The position numbers and the translations under genes are program-made. The notes under the pieces were generated by a model. It made no database searches and was not told the DNA's origin. It was given only the letters and a program-made list of their open reading frames with translations. A DNA stretch of 64,000 bases, taken from positions 2,294,001-2,358,000 of the forward strand of contig NZ_AP019711.1 in NCBI RefSeq assembly GCF_010537335.1, in the 5' to 3' direction. Positions within the stretch are counted from its first letter, which is position 1; each line of letters begins with the position of its first letter. This document shows, piece after piece, positions 7,986 through 15,751 of the stretch. The stretch is from Amedibacterium intestinale (GTDB lineage: Bacteria; Bacillota_I; Bacilli_A; Erysipelotrichales; Erysipelotrichaceae).

Positions 7986-8675
7986 ATGATTCACTTGAAA
8001 AATGTAAGCAAAACATATAAAAATGGAGTCCATGCACTTCGTAATATAGATTTACAAATAGAAGATGGAGAGTTTGTTTATGTCATTGGTCCTACGGGAA
8101 GTGGAAAATCTACCCTGATCAAACTGCTGGATGGAGAAGAAGTGCCTAATGAAGGACAGGTAATTGTGAATGATATTAATGTAGGAAAGCTTCGACATTC
8201 TCGTGTTCCTGTTTATCGAAGAAATATAGGAGTTGTGTTCCAGGATTTTCGCCTGCTTCCAAAAATGACAGTGTTTGAAAATATCGCTTTTGCCTTGGAA
8301 ATATTGGCAATGGGTAAGATTGAAATTCGACGTCGTGTTCGTGAAGTGCTTGATCTTGTGGATCTGCGAGACAAAGCAAAAGCATTTCCTAGTGAGTTAA
8401 GTGGAGGACAGCAGCAAAGAGCAACGATTGGAAGAGCAATTGCCAATCATCCAAAAGTATTGATTGCGGATGAACCTACTGGAAATTTAGATCCGGAAAA
8501 ATCAAAGGAAATTGTTGAGCTGCTGGAAAAAATCAATGAAGTAGAAAATACAACAATTGTCATGGTTACACATGATTCTGATTTAGTAAACACTTATAAA
8601 AAAAGAACGATTGCTTTGGAGGAAGGCTGTATTGTATCCGATTTGATGGAAGGCGGTTATTTGAAACATGATTAG
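7986..8675 (+). CDS. ftsE: FtsE, cell-division ABC ATPase (first copy)
   Basis: A 229-residue ATP-binding subunit that pairs with FtsX at the septum to control peptidoglycan hydrolases during division. Walker A GPTGSGKST is at residues 35-43, the signature LSGGQQQR near 139, and Walker B VLIADEPT near 159. The next gene, ftsX, overlaps its 3' end by 8 bases. A second ftsE at 10961 has the same length and, in a hand alignment, differs at 48 positions (about 79% identity), so the two are recent paralogues. GGAAGGAG lies before the ATG. Confidence 0.96.
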   Translation: MIHLKNVSKTYKNGVHALRNIDLQIEDGEFVYVIGPTGSGKSTLIKLLDGEEVPNEGQVIVNDINVGKLRHSRVPVYRRNIGVVFQDFRLLPKMTVFENIAFALEILAMGKIEIRRRVREVLDLVDLRDKAKAFPSELSGGQQQRATIGRAIANHPKVLIADEPTGNLDPEKSKEIVELLEKINEVENTTIVMVTHDSDLVNTYKKRTIALEEGCIVSDLMEGGYLKHD

Positions 8676-9561
8676 GTTTATCGAAAGTCTTCCAAAACAT
8701 TTTGTTACAGCATGTATTTCTTTACATCGTCACATGGCTATGACAATTTCCAGCATTTCTGCAATTTTGGTTACGATGCTTTTGATGGGAGTACTCCTGC
8801 TGGCTGGAGGGAATATCGATGCATTTACAGAGAATGTGGAAAAAGAAGTAAAGATTCATGTGTCTATCGATTCTTTAACAAAAGATGAGCAGATTGAAAA
8901 GTTAGAAAAAGAAATTTCATCTTTTCCTCAGGTAAAACAAGTTGTTTTTTCCAGCAGTGAAGATGAATTAAATGCTTTGATAGAAAATAATGGAGCGGTT
9001 TTTTCACGTTATAAGGATAGAAATCCAATGCCAAATGTTTTTGATGTAGAAGTATATAAGGCAGAAGATGTAAAAATGATTGCAAAGAAAATTGAATCTT
9101 TGGATGGAATTGAGAAAGCGGACTATGGAGGAGCTTCAATTGAAAATTTGATTTCTGTATTTGAAATCGTAAGAAATGGCGCTATGGCAGTAATTGCGGC
9201 TTTAGGTGTATTAACGTTATTTCTAATAACTCATACGATTCGCATGTCTATTTATACACGTATGAATGAAATTTCCATTATGCGCAATGTAGGTGCAGAA
9301 AACTGGTATATTCGTATGCCTTTTGTATTTGAAGGAATGATGATCGGGTTTATAGGTTCTATGATTCCTGCAGCAATATGCATTGCTGCATACAGTTCGA
9401 TTTTTCAAATGTTAAATGGCTATTTTGTATCAGATATGTTTGTATTAAAACCAGTTGCTTTTGCTTATGGTATTGGTGGAATATTGCTTTTAGCAGGAAC
9501 ATTGGTAGGAATGTTTGGGAGTTTTTTGGCAGCAAGTAAATATTTGAGGTGGCGAAGATGA
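8668..9561 (+). CDS. ftsX: FtsX, cell-division permease-like protein (first copy)
   Basis: A 297-residue FtsX: a cytoplasmic N-terminus, one membrane segment (about 24-48), a large extracellular domain (about 50-165) that contacts the wall hydrolase, then three membrane segments. The conserved RMNEISIMRNVGAENWYIR cytoplasmic loop is present. It overlaps ftsE and ends in an ATGA overlap (9558-9561) with the hydrolase gene, so the three are translationally coupled. Compared with the second FtsX at 11643, the membrane and loop regions match well and the extracellular domain is strongly diverged. Confidence 0.95.
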   Translation: MIRFIESLPKHFVTACISLHRHMAMTISSISAILVTMLLMGVLLLAGGNIDAFTENVEKEVKIHVSIDSLTKDEQIEKLEKEISSFPQVKQVVFSSSEDELNALIENNGAVFSRYKDRNPMPNVFDVEVYKAEDVKMIAKKIESLDGIEKADYGGASIENLISVFEIVRNGAMAVIAALGVLTLFLITHTIRMSIYTRMNEISIMRNVGAENWYIRMPFVFEGMMIGFIGSMIPAAICIAAYSSIFQMLNGYFVSDMFVLKPVAFAYGIGGILLLAGTLVGMFGSFLAASKYLRWRR

Positions 9562-10937
9562 AAAAATGGAAATTAGGTGCATTGATGTTTCTGGTTTTTA
9601 TGTTTGCAGTATCACCTTCTGCTTCAATCCTTCAAGCATATGATTTTGAAGGAAATGAAGAAGAATGGCTCAATCGCTGTTCAACGGCACAGTCATCGCA
9701 GTCAGGTGCACAAGCCTGTGAAGCGTTTAAAAAATATTATGCGGGACAGGAAAAAGAGCTGAAAAAAGAAATCAGTTCTTTAGATAGGCAAATTGATAAA
9801 ATTGGAAATGATATTGAAAAGTTAAATGGTGCACTAAAAACACAGGAAAAATTAATTGCATCCATTAATAAAAAAATTGAAATTAATGAAGCGAATATAA
9901 ATAAAATCAATAGTGAAATTAAAATCTTAGATGAAAAAATTTTAAAACTGCAAAAATCAATTGATGAAAGAAACAAGATCATCAAAGACCGTATGAAAGA
10001 TGATCAGGCATATATTGGTACAAATATGAGTTTGGAGATTGTGATGGGGGCACAAGATCTAACAGATATGGTTCGTAAAATGGATGGACTAAGACGAATT
10101 GATGAAGCAGATCAAAAAGAAATTAAGATTATTTTAGAAGAAAAGGAAAAACAGGATCTGCAGAAAAAAGAGCAGGTACGTTTAAAAGAGGAACAGGAAA
10201 AAACAAAAGAAGATAATGTAAAACAGAAAAAACAGGCAGAACAGGTAAAGAAACAGAAACAGGAACTTATAAAAAAGTTTAGGGAACAGGAAGCAGCACT
10301 GGATGAAAAAATGCGTTCTGTTAAAGTAGACTTATCGACGATTCAGGATAACATAATTTCTATTTCTAGCGGGTTTGATTTTTCTGGCAATGCAACATTG
10401 GCAAAACCGGTAAATGGTTCTATTTCTGCACATAGTTTCTATTATCCAGATGGCTCTGTTCATTTAGGACTTGATGTGGCAGTTCCACTGCTTACTCCTA
10501 TATATGCACCTGGAAATGGTATTATTTTATATGCCAACAATCCAGTTTCAACAAACAGCGGGTATATCGGAAATACGACCGGCTATCCTTCGGGTACTGG
10601 AAATTCTATTCATATGCTGACACAGGCAAATGGTACTACATATGCATTATCATTTTTCCATATGGCACAGGAAAATTTTGCTGTTCGTGCAGGACAGAGT
10701 GTAAAAAAAGGCCAGCTATTAGGGTTAAGTGGAAATACAGGGAATACAACAGGACCACATTGCCATTTGGAAGTTATTAATCTTGGAAAGATGAGCATTG
10801 CACAGGCGGTATCTCAATTTCAGGCTACAGCTGATTTTTCCTGGGGAAATGGCTGGGGGAATACAGGTTTATCTGGTATCTGTGATGTAAAAGGAGCTCC
10901 TTGCAGAGAGCATCCAGAAAAAATTTATGGGTATTAG
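9558..10937 (+). CDS. PcsB-like secreted peptidoglycan hydrolase (coiled coil plus M23)
   Basis: A 459-residue exported protein. A signal peptide covers about residues 1-28, ending near SILQA. A long charged coiled coil follows (about 55-275), then an M23 (LytM) metallopeptidase domain (about 295-430). The zinc-site motifs are complete: HLGLD (HxxxD) and HCH (HxH), so it should be an active endopeptidase. The design matches PcsB of streptococci and CwlO-type hydrolases, whose coiled coil is operated by FtsEX. The start at 9558 is preferred over GTG 9549 because of the ATGA overlap and the GAGGTGG site. It lies between two ftsEX pairs. Confidence 0.93.
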   Translation: MKKWKLGALMFLVFMFAVSPSASILQAYDFEGNEEEWLNRCSTAQSSQSGAQACEAFKKYYAGQEKELKKEISSLDRQIDKIGNDIEKLNGALKTQEKLIASINKKIEINEANINKINSEIKILDEKILKLQKSIDERNKIIKDRMKDDQAYIGTNMSLEIVMGAQDLTDMVRKMDGLRRIDEADQKEIKIILEEKEKQDLQKKEQVRLKEEQEKTKEDNVKQKKQAEQVKKQKQELIKKFREQEAALDEKMRSVKVDLSTIQDNIISISSGFDFSGNATLAKPVNGSISAHSFYYPDGSVHLGLDVAVPLLTPIYAPGNGIILYANNPVSTNSGYIGNTTGYPSGTGNSIHMLTQANGTTYALSFFHMAQENFAVRAGQSVKKGQLLGLSGNTGNTTGPHCHLEVINLGKMSIAQAVSQFQATADFSWGNGWGNTGLSGICDVKGAPCREHPEKIYGY

Positions 10938-10960
10938 GGATAACAAATAGGAGAAATAAT

Positions 10961-11650
10961 ATGATCGTTTTAGAAAATATATCAAAAGAATATAAAAATG
11001 GCGTGCATGCGTTAAGGGATGTAACTTTAACAATTGAAGATGGAGAGTTTGTATATATCATTGGTCCTACAGGAAGTGGAAAATCTACGATGATAAAATT
11101 GCTGGATGGGGAAGAAATTCCAACTTCTGGAAGAGTGCTGGTGGAGAATACAGATGTTGGAAAACTGAAACATTCCAAAGTCCCTATTTATCGAAGAAAT
11201 ATCGGTGTTGTTTTTCAGGATTATCGTTTGCTGCCAAGATTAACAGTATTTGAAAATATTGCATTTGCTTTGGAAGTTATCGGTATGAAAAAAGTAGATA
11301 TACGACGTCGTGTAAGAGAAGTTTTAGAACTTGTATCGCTGGAAGATAAAGCAAAATCATTTCCTAGTGAATTAAGTGGTGGACAGCAGCAAAGAGCAGC
11401 TATTGGACGTGCGATTGCGAATCATCCAAAAGTTTTGATTGCGGATGAACCAACAGGAAATCTTGACCCGCAGAAATCAAAGGAAATTATGGAACTGCTG
11501 GAAAAAATCAATGAAGTAGAAAATACAACGATTGTTATGGTTACACATGACAGCACGATTGTTGATCGTTATAAAAAACGTACGATATGTCTGGAAGAAG
11601 GATATGTTGTCGCAGATATTATGAAGGGAGGCTATTTAAAACATGATTAG
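10961..11650 (+). CDS. ftsE: FtsE, cell-division ABC ATPase (second copy)
   Basis: A 229-residue ATPase with all motifs intact: GPTGSGKST (35-43), LSGGQQQR and VLIADEPTGNLD. The start at ATG 10961 follows AGGAG; an in-frame start at 10901 inside the hydrolase gene would add 20 residues unlike FtsE. It follows the hydrolase gene by 23 bases and overlaps the second ftsX by 8 bases, repeating the junction of the first pair. The near-identical catalytic parts suggest both copies are functional rather than one being relic. Confidence 0.96.
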   Translation: MIVLENISKEYKNGVHALRDVTLTIEDGEFVYIIGPTGSGKSTMIKLLDGEEIPTSGRVLVENTDVGKLKHSKVPIYRRNIGVVFQDYRLLPRLTVFENIAFALEVIGMKKVDIRRRVREVLELVSLEDKAKSFPSELSGGQQQRAAIGRAIANHPKVLIADEPTGNLDPQKSKEIMELLEKINEVENTTIVMVTHDSTIVDRYKKRTICLEEGYVVADIMKGGYLKHD

Positions 11651-12545
11651 TTTTTTCAGAGCTCTTCCTAAGCATATTAAAACAGCTTTTTTAAGTATAT
11701 TTCGACACTTGGCAATGTCTTTATCAGCCATTAGTGCAGTAACGGTAACTTTGGTGCTGTTTGCGGTATTTTTGATTATTGCAGGTAATGTATCGCTTTT
11801 TGCGAATAACATTGAAAATGATGTAAGCATACATGTTGTATTGAAGGAAAACATTGAAAAACAAAAAGATATTGAGCAGGCAGAACAGGAAATTAAACAA
11901 ATCAATGGTGTTCGCAGAGTAAAATTTTCAGATAAAGATGCGGAATTGGAATTGATGATCAAAGAACGCGGGGAAGAACTTGAAATGTACAGAGGGAAAG
12001 AAAATCCTTTAAGCAATGCTTTCTTTGTGTATGTAAATAATGCGGATAATGTTGAAAAAGTGACAGAAGAGATTAAGAAACTAGACTTTGTGAGTGATGC
12101 GGTATATGGGGGCAGTAGTGTTAAACAAATGGTTCAAATCATAAATATGGTTCGAACAGGTGGAAGCATTGGTGTTTTGTTGTTGACTTTGCTGGCGCTC
12201 TTTCTGATTTCCAATACGATAAAAATGACCATTTATGCAAGAAATACAGAGATTTCCATTATGCGAAATGTTGGGGCAGCCAATTGGTATATCAAAGTTC
12301 CTTTTATGCTGGAAGGTATGATAATTGGACTTCTTGGTTCCATTCTTCCATGTTTGTTTGTGTATTTTGGATATCCGTATTTATACGAAGTGATGGGTGG
12401 ACAGCTTGTAACCTCTATGTTTAGTTTAAAAGAAGCAGTTCCATTTGTGGCACAGGTATGTGGTGCTTTGACTTTGTTTGGAATGCTTGTCGGCTTGATT
12501 GGAAGTTTCTTCTCTACGGGAAAATATTTACGTTGGAAAAGATAA
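11643..12545 (+). CDS. ftsX: FtsX, cell-division permease-like protein (second copy)
   Basis: A 300-residue FtsX with four membrane segments and an extracellular domain of about 110 residues after the first. The loop TEISIMRNVGAANWYIKV matches the first copy, and both proteins end in KYLRW(R/K)R. The extracellular part differs strongly from that of the first FtsX, which would fit contact with a different hydrolase or a different face of the same one; this is inference. A weak hairpin (12554-12571) follows the stop. Confidence 0.95.
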   Translation: MISFFRALPKHIKTAFLSIFRHLAMSLSAISAVTVTLVLFAVFLIIAGNVSLFANNIENDVSIHVVLKENIEKQKDIEQAEQEIKQINGVRRVKFSDKDAELELMIKERGEELEMYRGKENPLSNAFFVYVNNADNVEKVTEEIKKLDFVSDAVYGGSSVKQMVQIINMVRTGGSIGVLLLTLLALFLISNTIKMTIYARNTEISIMRNVGAANWYIKVPFMLEGMIIGLLGSILPCLFVYFGYPYLYEVMGGQLVTSMFSLKEAVPFVAQVCGALTLFGMLVGLIGSFFSTGKYLRWKR

Positions 12546-12553
12546 ATGGATGA

Positions 12554-12571
12554 AGCAGGTTTTACCCTGCT
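12554..12571 (+). terminator. Weak hairpin after the second ftsX
   Basis: AGCAGG (12554-12559) pairs with CCTGCT (12566-12571). There is no T run after it, so termination is uncertain. Confidence 0.3.
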
Positions 12572-12603
12572 GCATTTGGTATGTAAAAAATATTAAAAAA
12601 GTA

Positions 12604-12632
12604 TTGCATTTCTGTTTAAAAAGTATTATTCT
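12604..12632 (+). promoter_or_regulatory. Promoter of rplK-rplA
   Basis: TTGCAT (12604-12609), 17 bases, TATTCT (12627-12632). The transcript would start near 12640 and carry a leader of about 95 nt. Confidence 0.55.
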
Positions 12633-12651
12633 ATATAAGAACTGCATTATT

Positions 12652-12706
12652 GCGGTGTTTTTCATGCGTGGGAGAAGGAGCAACGCCTTCAGTCAAACCA
12701 CTGCAT
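12652..12706 (+). promoter_or_regulatory. Candidate ribosomal protein L1 autoregulatory leader
   Basis: GTGG (12668-12671) can pair with CCAC (12698-12701), enclosing GAG, a hairpin GAAGG/CCTTC (12674-12690) and a GTCAAA segment. TGCGGTG upstream can also pair with CACTGCA. This layout resembles the L1 mRNA-binding leaders that precede rplK-rplA in Bacillota and mimic the L1 site of 23S rRNA. Excess L1 would then repress the operon. The assignment is from memory of the motif and gene context. Confidence 0.55.
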
Positions 12707-12734
12707 AAGACAACAATTATAGGAGGTGTGTCTT

Positions 12735-13151
12735 GTGAGTAAGAAAGTTGCAAAAGTATGTAAACTTCAGTTCCCTGCAGGAGGGGCTAGACCGGGACCA
12801 GCATTGGCATCTGCCGGAATCAATATGCCACAGTTCTGTACAGCATTTAATGATGCTACAAAAGATCGTGGTGGAGATATGGTACCAGTTATCATCACTG
12901 CATACGAAGACAAAAGTTTTGATTTCGTATTAAAAACAACTCCAGCTGCAATCATGATCAAAAAAGCTGCTGGAATCAAAAAAGCTTCTGGAAACCAGAA
13001 AGATATCTGCGGTAAAATCACAGTTGATCAGTTACGTGAAATCGCTGAATACAAAATGCCTGACTTGAACGCTAACGATGTTGAAGCTGCTATGCGTATT
13101 GTTGCTGGTACAGCTAAAAACATGGGTGTTGAAGTAGAAGGTTTTGAATAG
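12735..13151 (+). CDS. rplK: 50S ribosomal protein L11
   Basis: L11 (138 residues) forms the base of the L7/L12 stalk with 23S rRNA at the GTPase-associated centre. The proline-rich N-terminal domain segment [13 protein letters not shown] and the C-terminal rRNA-binding domain are intact. The start is GTG 12735, six bases after AGGAGGTG; the in-frame GTG at 12726 lies inside that site. Unlike many Bacillota, the gene is preceded by ftsX rather than secE-nusG. Confidence 0.97.
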   Translation: MSKKVAKVCKLQFPAGGARPGPALASAGINMPQFCTAFNDATKDRGGDMVPVIITAYEDKSFDFVLKTTPAAIMIKKAAGIKKASGNQKDICGKITVDQLREIAEYKMPDLNANDVEAAMRIVAGTAKNMGVEVEGFE

Positions 13152-13172
13152 GAAAAGGAGAGGTAAGAGATT

Positions 13173-13859
13173 ATGGCAAAAGTAGGAAAAAAATATGCTG
13201 AAGCTGCTAAAAAAGTCGACCGCTCTAAAACTTATTCAGTAGCGGAAGCTGTAAAATTAGCAAAAGAAACAAACACAGCTAAATTTGACGCTTCAGTTGA
13301 AGTTAGCTTTAAATTAAATGTTGATCCACGTCATGCAGATCAGCAGATTCGTGGAGCAATGGTATTACCACATGGTACTGGTAAAACACAGCGTGTATGT
13401 GTTATCACACAGGGACCTAAAGAACAGGAAGCAAAAGATGCTGGTGCAGATTTTGTAGGTGGTAAAGAATTATTAGAAGATATCCAGAAAGGTTGGTTTG
13501 ACTTCGATGTTATCGTTGCAACTCCAAACATGATGGGTGAACTTGGTAAATTGGGACGTGTTTTAGGACCTAAAGGTTTGATGCCAAACCCTAAAACTGG
13601 AACAGTTACTATGGATGTAGCAAAAGCTGTTGAAGATATTAAAAAAGGTAAAGTTGAATACCGTGTTGATAAAGAAGGTAACATCAATCTTATGATTGGT
13701 AAAGTTAGCTTCGATGATGAAAAACTAGTTGATAACTTTAATGCTATCTACAACACAATCGTTAAAGCTCGTCCAGCTGCAGTAAAAGGTGCTTTCATTA
13801 AGAACCTTGTACTTTCTACAACAATGGGTCCTGGAATCCATGTAGAAATTGTCAAATAA
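13173..13859 (+). CDS. rplA: 50S ribosomal protein L1
   Basis: L1 (228 residues) forms the mobile stalk near the E site and is usually the autoregulator of rplK-rplA. The conserved segment [18 protein letters not shown], part of the rRNA-binding interface, is intact. AGGAGAGG precedes the ATG and rplK ends 21 bases upstream. Confidence 0.97.
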   Translation: MAKVGKKYAEAAKKVDRSKTYSVAEAVKLAKETNTAKFDASVEVSFKLNVDPRHADQQIRGAMVLPHGTGKTQRVCVITQGPKEQEAKDAGADFVGGKELLEDIQKGWFDFDVIVATPNMMGELGKLGRVLGPKGLMPNPKTGTVTMDVAKAVEDIKKGKVEYRVDKEGNINLMIGKVSFDDEKLVDNFNAIYNTIVKARPAAVKGAFIKNLVLSTTMGPGIHVEIVK

Positions 13860-13861
13860 GC

Positions 13862-13890
13862 TTGACAAAGAAAAATCACCAGGTTAAAAT
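13862..13890 (+). promoter_or_regulatory. Promoter of rplJ-rplL
   Basis: A consensus TTGACA (13862-13867) lies 17 bases from TAAAAT (13885-13890), immediately after the rplA stop. Confidence 0.75.
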
Positions 13891-13910
13891 ATTCGATGTT
13901 ATCAATATAC

Positions 13911-14010
13911 CATAGACAGTAACGGCTATTGCTTAATCATGTTACCGAGGTAGAAAGTAAGAACATATATTCTTTCGCCCGCAGACTGTCTAGGTATGCG
14001 GGTGTTTTAT
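13911..14010 (+). promoter_or_regulatory. L10 leader with attenuator
   Basis: The leader contains AGACAGT (13914-13920), which can pair with ACTGTCT (13985-13991) to close the L10/L12-binding structure. It competes with a terminator hairpin CCCGCA (13978-13983) / TGCGGG (13997-14002) followed by TGTTTTAT. This is the known L10 leader arrangement in Bacillota, in which excess L10-L12 complex shuts off rplJ-rplL. Confidence 0.88.
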
Positions 14011-14063
14011 ATATCACTCTTCAAAGGTATATTGTTACATATATAAAGTAGGAGGTGTGAAGA

Positions 14064-14573
14064 ATGAACCAGGCAATTATCGAAAACAAAAAAGCGATCG
14101 TTTCTGAAATTGCTCAGAAAATGAAAGAGTCTGATTCAACTGTAGTTGTAGAATACCGTGGACTAAGCGTTGCGGAAGTAACTCAGCTACGTAGAGATCT
14201 TCGCGCAGAAGGTGTAGAGTTCAAAGTTTATAAAAACTCTTTAGCTCAGCGCGCTGCGGAAGAAGTTGGTGCTAACGACTTGCTAAAAGACTTGACTGGT
14301 CCTAACGCAATTGCGTTTGGTAGCGATGCAGTTGCTCCTGCACGTGTACTTGCTAAATTTGCGAAAGACCACGATAAACTTGTATTGAAAAGCGGTATTG
14401 TTGAAGGTAAAGTTGTTGATGTTAATGTTATCAAAGAACTTTCAAGCTTGCCAAACCGCGAAGGTATGTTGTCTATGTTGCTGAGCTGCTTACAGTCTCC
14501 AGTACGTGGATTTGCATGCGCTGTTAAAGCTGTTGCTGACAATAAAGAAGGAAGCGAAGCTGCTGCTGAATAG
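14064..14573 (+). CDS. rplJ: 50S ribosomal protein L10
   Basis: L10 (169 residues) anchors L7/L12 dimers to the ribosomal stalk. The N-terminal rRNA-binding part carries VVEYRGLSVAEVTQLRRDLR and a C-terminal helix binds L12. AGGAGGTG precedes the ATG. It is preceded by the L10 leader and followed after 30 bases by rplL, the usual order. Confidence 0.97.
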   Translation: MNQAIIENKKAIVSEIAQKMKESDSTVVVEYRGLSVAEVTQLRRDLRAEGVEFKVYKNSLAQRAAEEVGANDLLKDLTGPNAIAFGSDAVAPARVLAKFAKDHDKLVLKSGIVEGKVVDVNVIKELSSLPNREGMLSMLLSCLQSPVRGFACAVKAVADNKEGSEAAAE

Positions 14574-14603
14574 CAGATTATTAAACATAGGAGGAAATTA
14601 AAA

Positions 14604-14972
14604 ATGGCTAAATTAACACATGAAGAAATTCTTGCTTACTTAGAAGAAGCTACAATCTTAGAACTTAACGAATTAGTAAAAGCAATCGAAGAAAAATTCG
14701 GAGTTACTGCTGCTGCTCCAGTTGCTGTAGCTGCTGCTGCTCCAGAAGCTGCTGCTGGTCCAAGCGAAGTAACTGTTACTTTAACAGATGTTGGTGGAAC
14801 TAAAGTTGCTGTAATCAAAGCAGTACGTGAAATCACTGGTTTAGGATTAGTTGAAGCTAAAGGAATGGTAGATAAAGTTCCTAGCGTAATCAAAGAAAAC
14901 ATCAGCCCTGAAGAAGCAGAAGAAATCAAGAAAAAATTGATGGATGCTGGTGCTAGCGTAGAAGTTAAATAA
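14604..14972 (+). CDS. rplL: 50S ribosomal protein L7/L12
   Basis: A 122-residue stalk protein that recruits translation GTPases. It has an N-terminal dimerisation helix pair (1-33), an Ala/Pro-rich hinge (about 36-52) and a globular C-terminal domain with the conserved [12 protein letters not shown] helix. TAGGAGGAAA precedes the ATG. A strong terminator follows, so most transcripts probably end here. Confidence 0.97.
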   Translation: MAKLTHEEILAYLEEATILELNELVKAIEEKFGVTAAAPVAVAAAAPEAAAGPSEVTVTLTDVGGTKVAVIKAVREITGLGLVEAKGMVDKVPSVIKENISPEEAEEIKKKLMDAGASVEVK

Positions 14973-14998
14973 TTAACTTTTAAAATTTGATACAAACA

Positions 14999-15019
14999 CA
15001 AAAAGCCTTCGGGCTTTTT
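14999..15019 (+). terminator. Terminator after rplL
   Basis: AAAAAGCC and GGCTTTTT close on a TTCG tetraloop, then GTT. It should separate rplJL from the downstream methyltransferase and rpoBC, at least partly. Confidence 0.88.
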
Positions 15020-15044
15020 GTTACTTTAAAAAGGCGGGATAACT

Positions 15045-15644
15045 ATGAATCATTATTTCACAGATAATCGTCATTTAGCTGAAAACCGGAAGGAGATTTC
15101 TTTCCGGTTTTGGTGTATTACCTATTCGTTTATAAGTGATAACGGTGTGTTCTCTAAAGATAATATAGACTTTGGTACGAAAGTATTTTTAGATACTTTA
15201 TTAAAAAGAGAAGAGATGGGAAATCGCATTTTAGATGTTGGATGCGGTTATGGACCTATTGGTATCATTGTGAAAAAAACATATCCAGATAAAAGAGTAG
15301 AAATGGTGGATGTCAATCCACGTGCAGTTTTGCTTGCAAAAGAGAATGCGCAAAGAAATAATGTAGATGTATATGCGCATGAATCAAATATTTACGAGCA
15401 GGTAGATGGGAAAGATTATACAGACATTCTTACCAATCCACCTATTCGAGCAGGGAAAAGTGTTATTTATAAAATTTTTGAAGAGGCGTATGAGCGATTA
15501 TGTAAAGATGGCTCTTTATGGGTCGTTATTCGTAAACAGCAGGGAGCGAATAGTGCAGTAAAAAAAATAAATGAGATTTTTGGGAATTGTGACATTGTGA
15601 ATAAAGAAAAAGGATATTTTATATTAAAAGCGAAAAAATATTGA
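15045..15644 (+). CDS. YbxB-like class I SAM-dependent methyltransferase
   Basis: A 199-residue methyltransferase of the RsmC/RsmD-like 'MTS' type, found between rplL and rpoB in Bacillota (ybxB in Bacillus). Motif I is LDVGCGYGPIG (about residues 65-75) and motif IV, binding the target base, is TNPPIRAGK (about 129-137). The NPPI form is typical of N2-guanine methyltransferases acting on rRNA. The substrate is not proven by sequence. A perfect 10-bp inverted repeat (15082-15111) lies inside the first codons, in frame. Confidence 0.9.
   Translation: MNHYFTDNRHLAENRKEISFRFWCITYSFISDNGVFSKDNIDFGTKVFLDTLLKREEMGNRILDVGCGYGPIGIIVKKTYPDKRVEMVDVNPRAVLLAKENAQRNNVDVYAHESNIYEQVDGKDYTDILTNPPIRAGKSVIYKIFEEAYERLCKDGSLWVVIRKQQGANSAVKKINEIFGNCDIVNKEKGYFILKAKKY
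15082..15111 (+). other. Intragenic hairpin near the start of the ybxB-like gene
   Basis: AAAACCGGAA (15082-15091) pairs perfectly with TTCCGGTTTT (15102-15111), with a GGAGATTTCT loop. It encodes residues 13-22 of the protein and is followed by TGG rather than a T run, so it could be a weak attenuator, an RNA processing site, or chance. Confidence 0.5.
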
Positions 15645-15669
15645 CAATTTGACATTGCATTGCTATTAT
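15641..15669 (+). promoter_or_regulatory. Promoter of rpoB-rpoC
   Basis: TTGACA (15641-15646) and TATTAT (15664-15669) are 17 bases apart; the -35 overlaps the stop of the preceding gene. A second TTGACA at 15649 has no -10 at a usable distance. Confidence 0.65.
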
Positions 15670-15682
15670 AATAAATTGCATA

Positions 15683-15725
15683 ATACTAAAATATTAAAAT
15701 GGCTTTTTTGCCCTATTTTTAGTAT
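15683..15725 (+). promoter_or_regulatory. Leader hairpin of rpoB
   Basis: ATACTAAAA (15683-15691) pairs perfectly with TTTTAGTAT (15717-15725), enclosing a GGC-T6-GCC mini-stem. It sits in the untranslated leader just before the ribosome binding site and may stabilise or regulate the rpoBC message. Confidence 0.45.
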
Positions 15726-15751
15726 GAATACATGTAGAAAGGATGGCGTAC

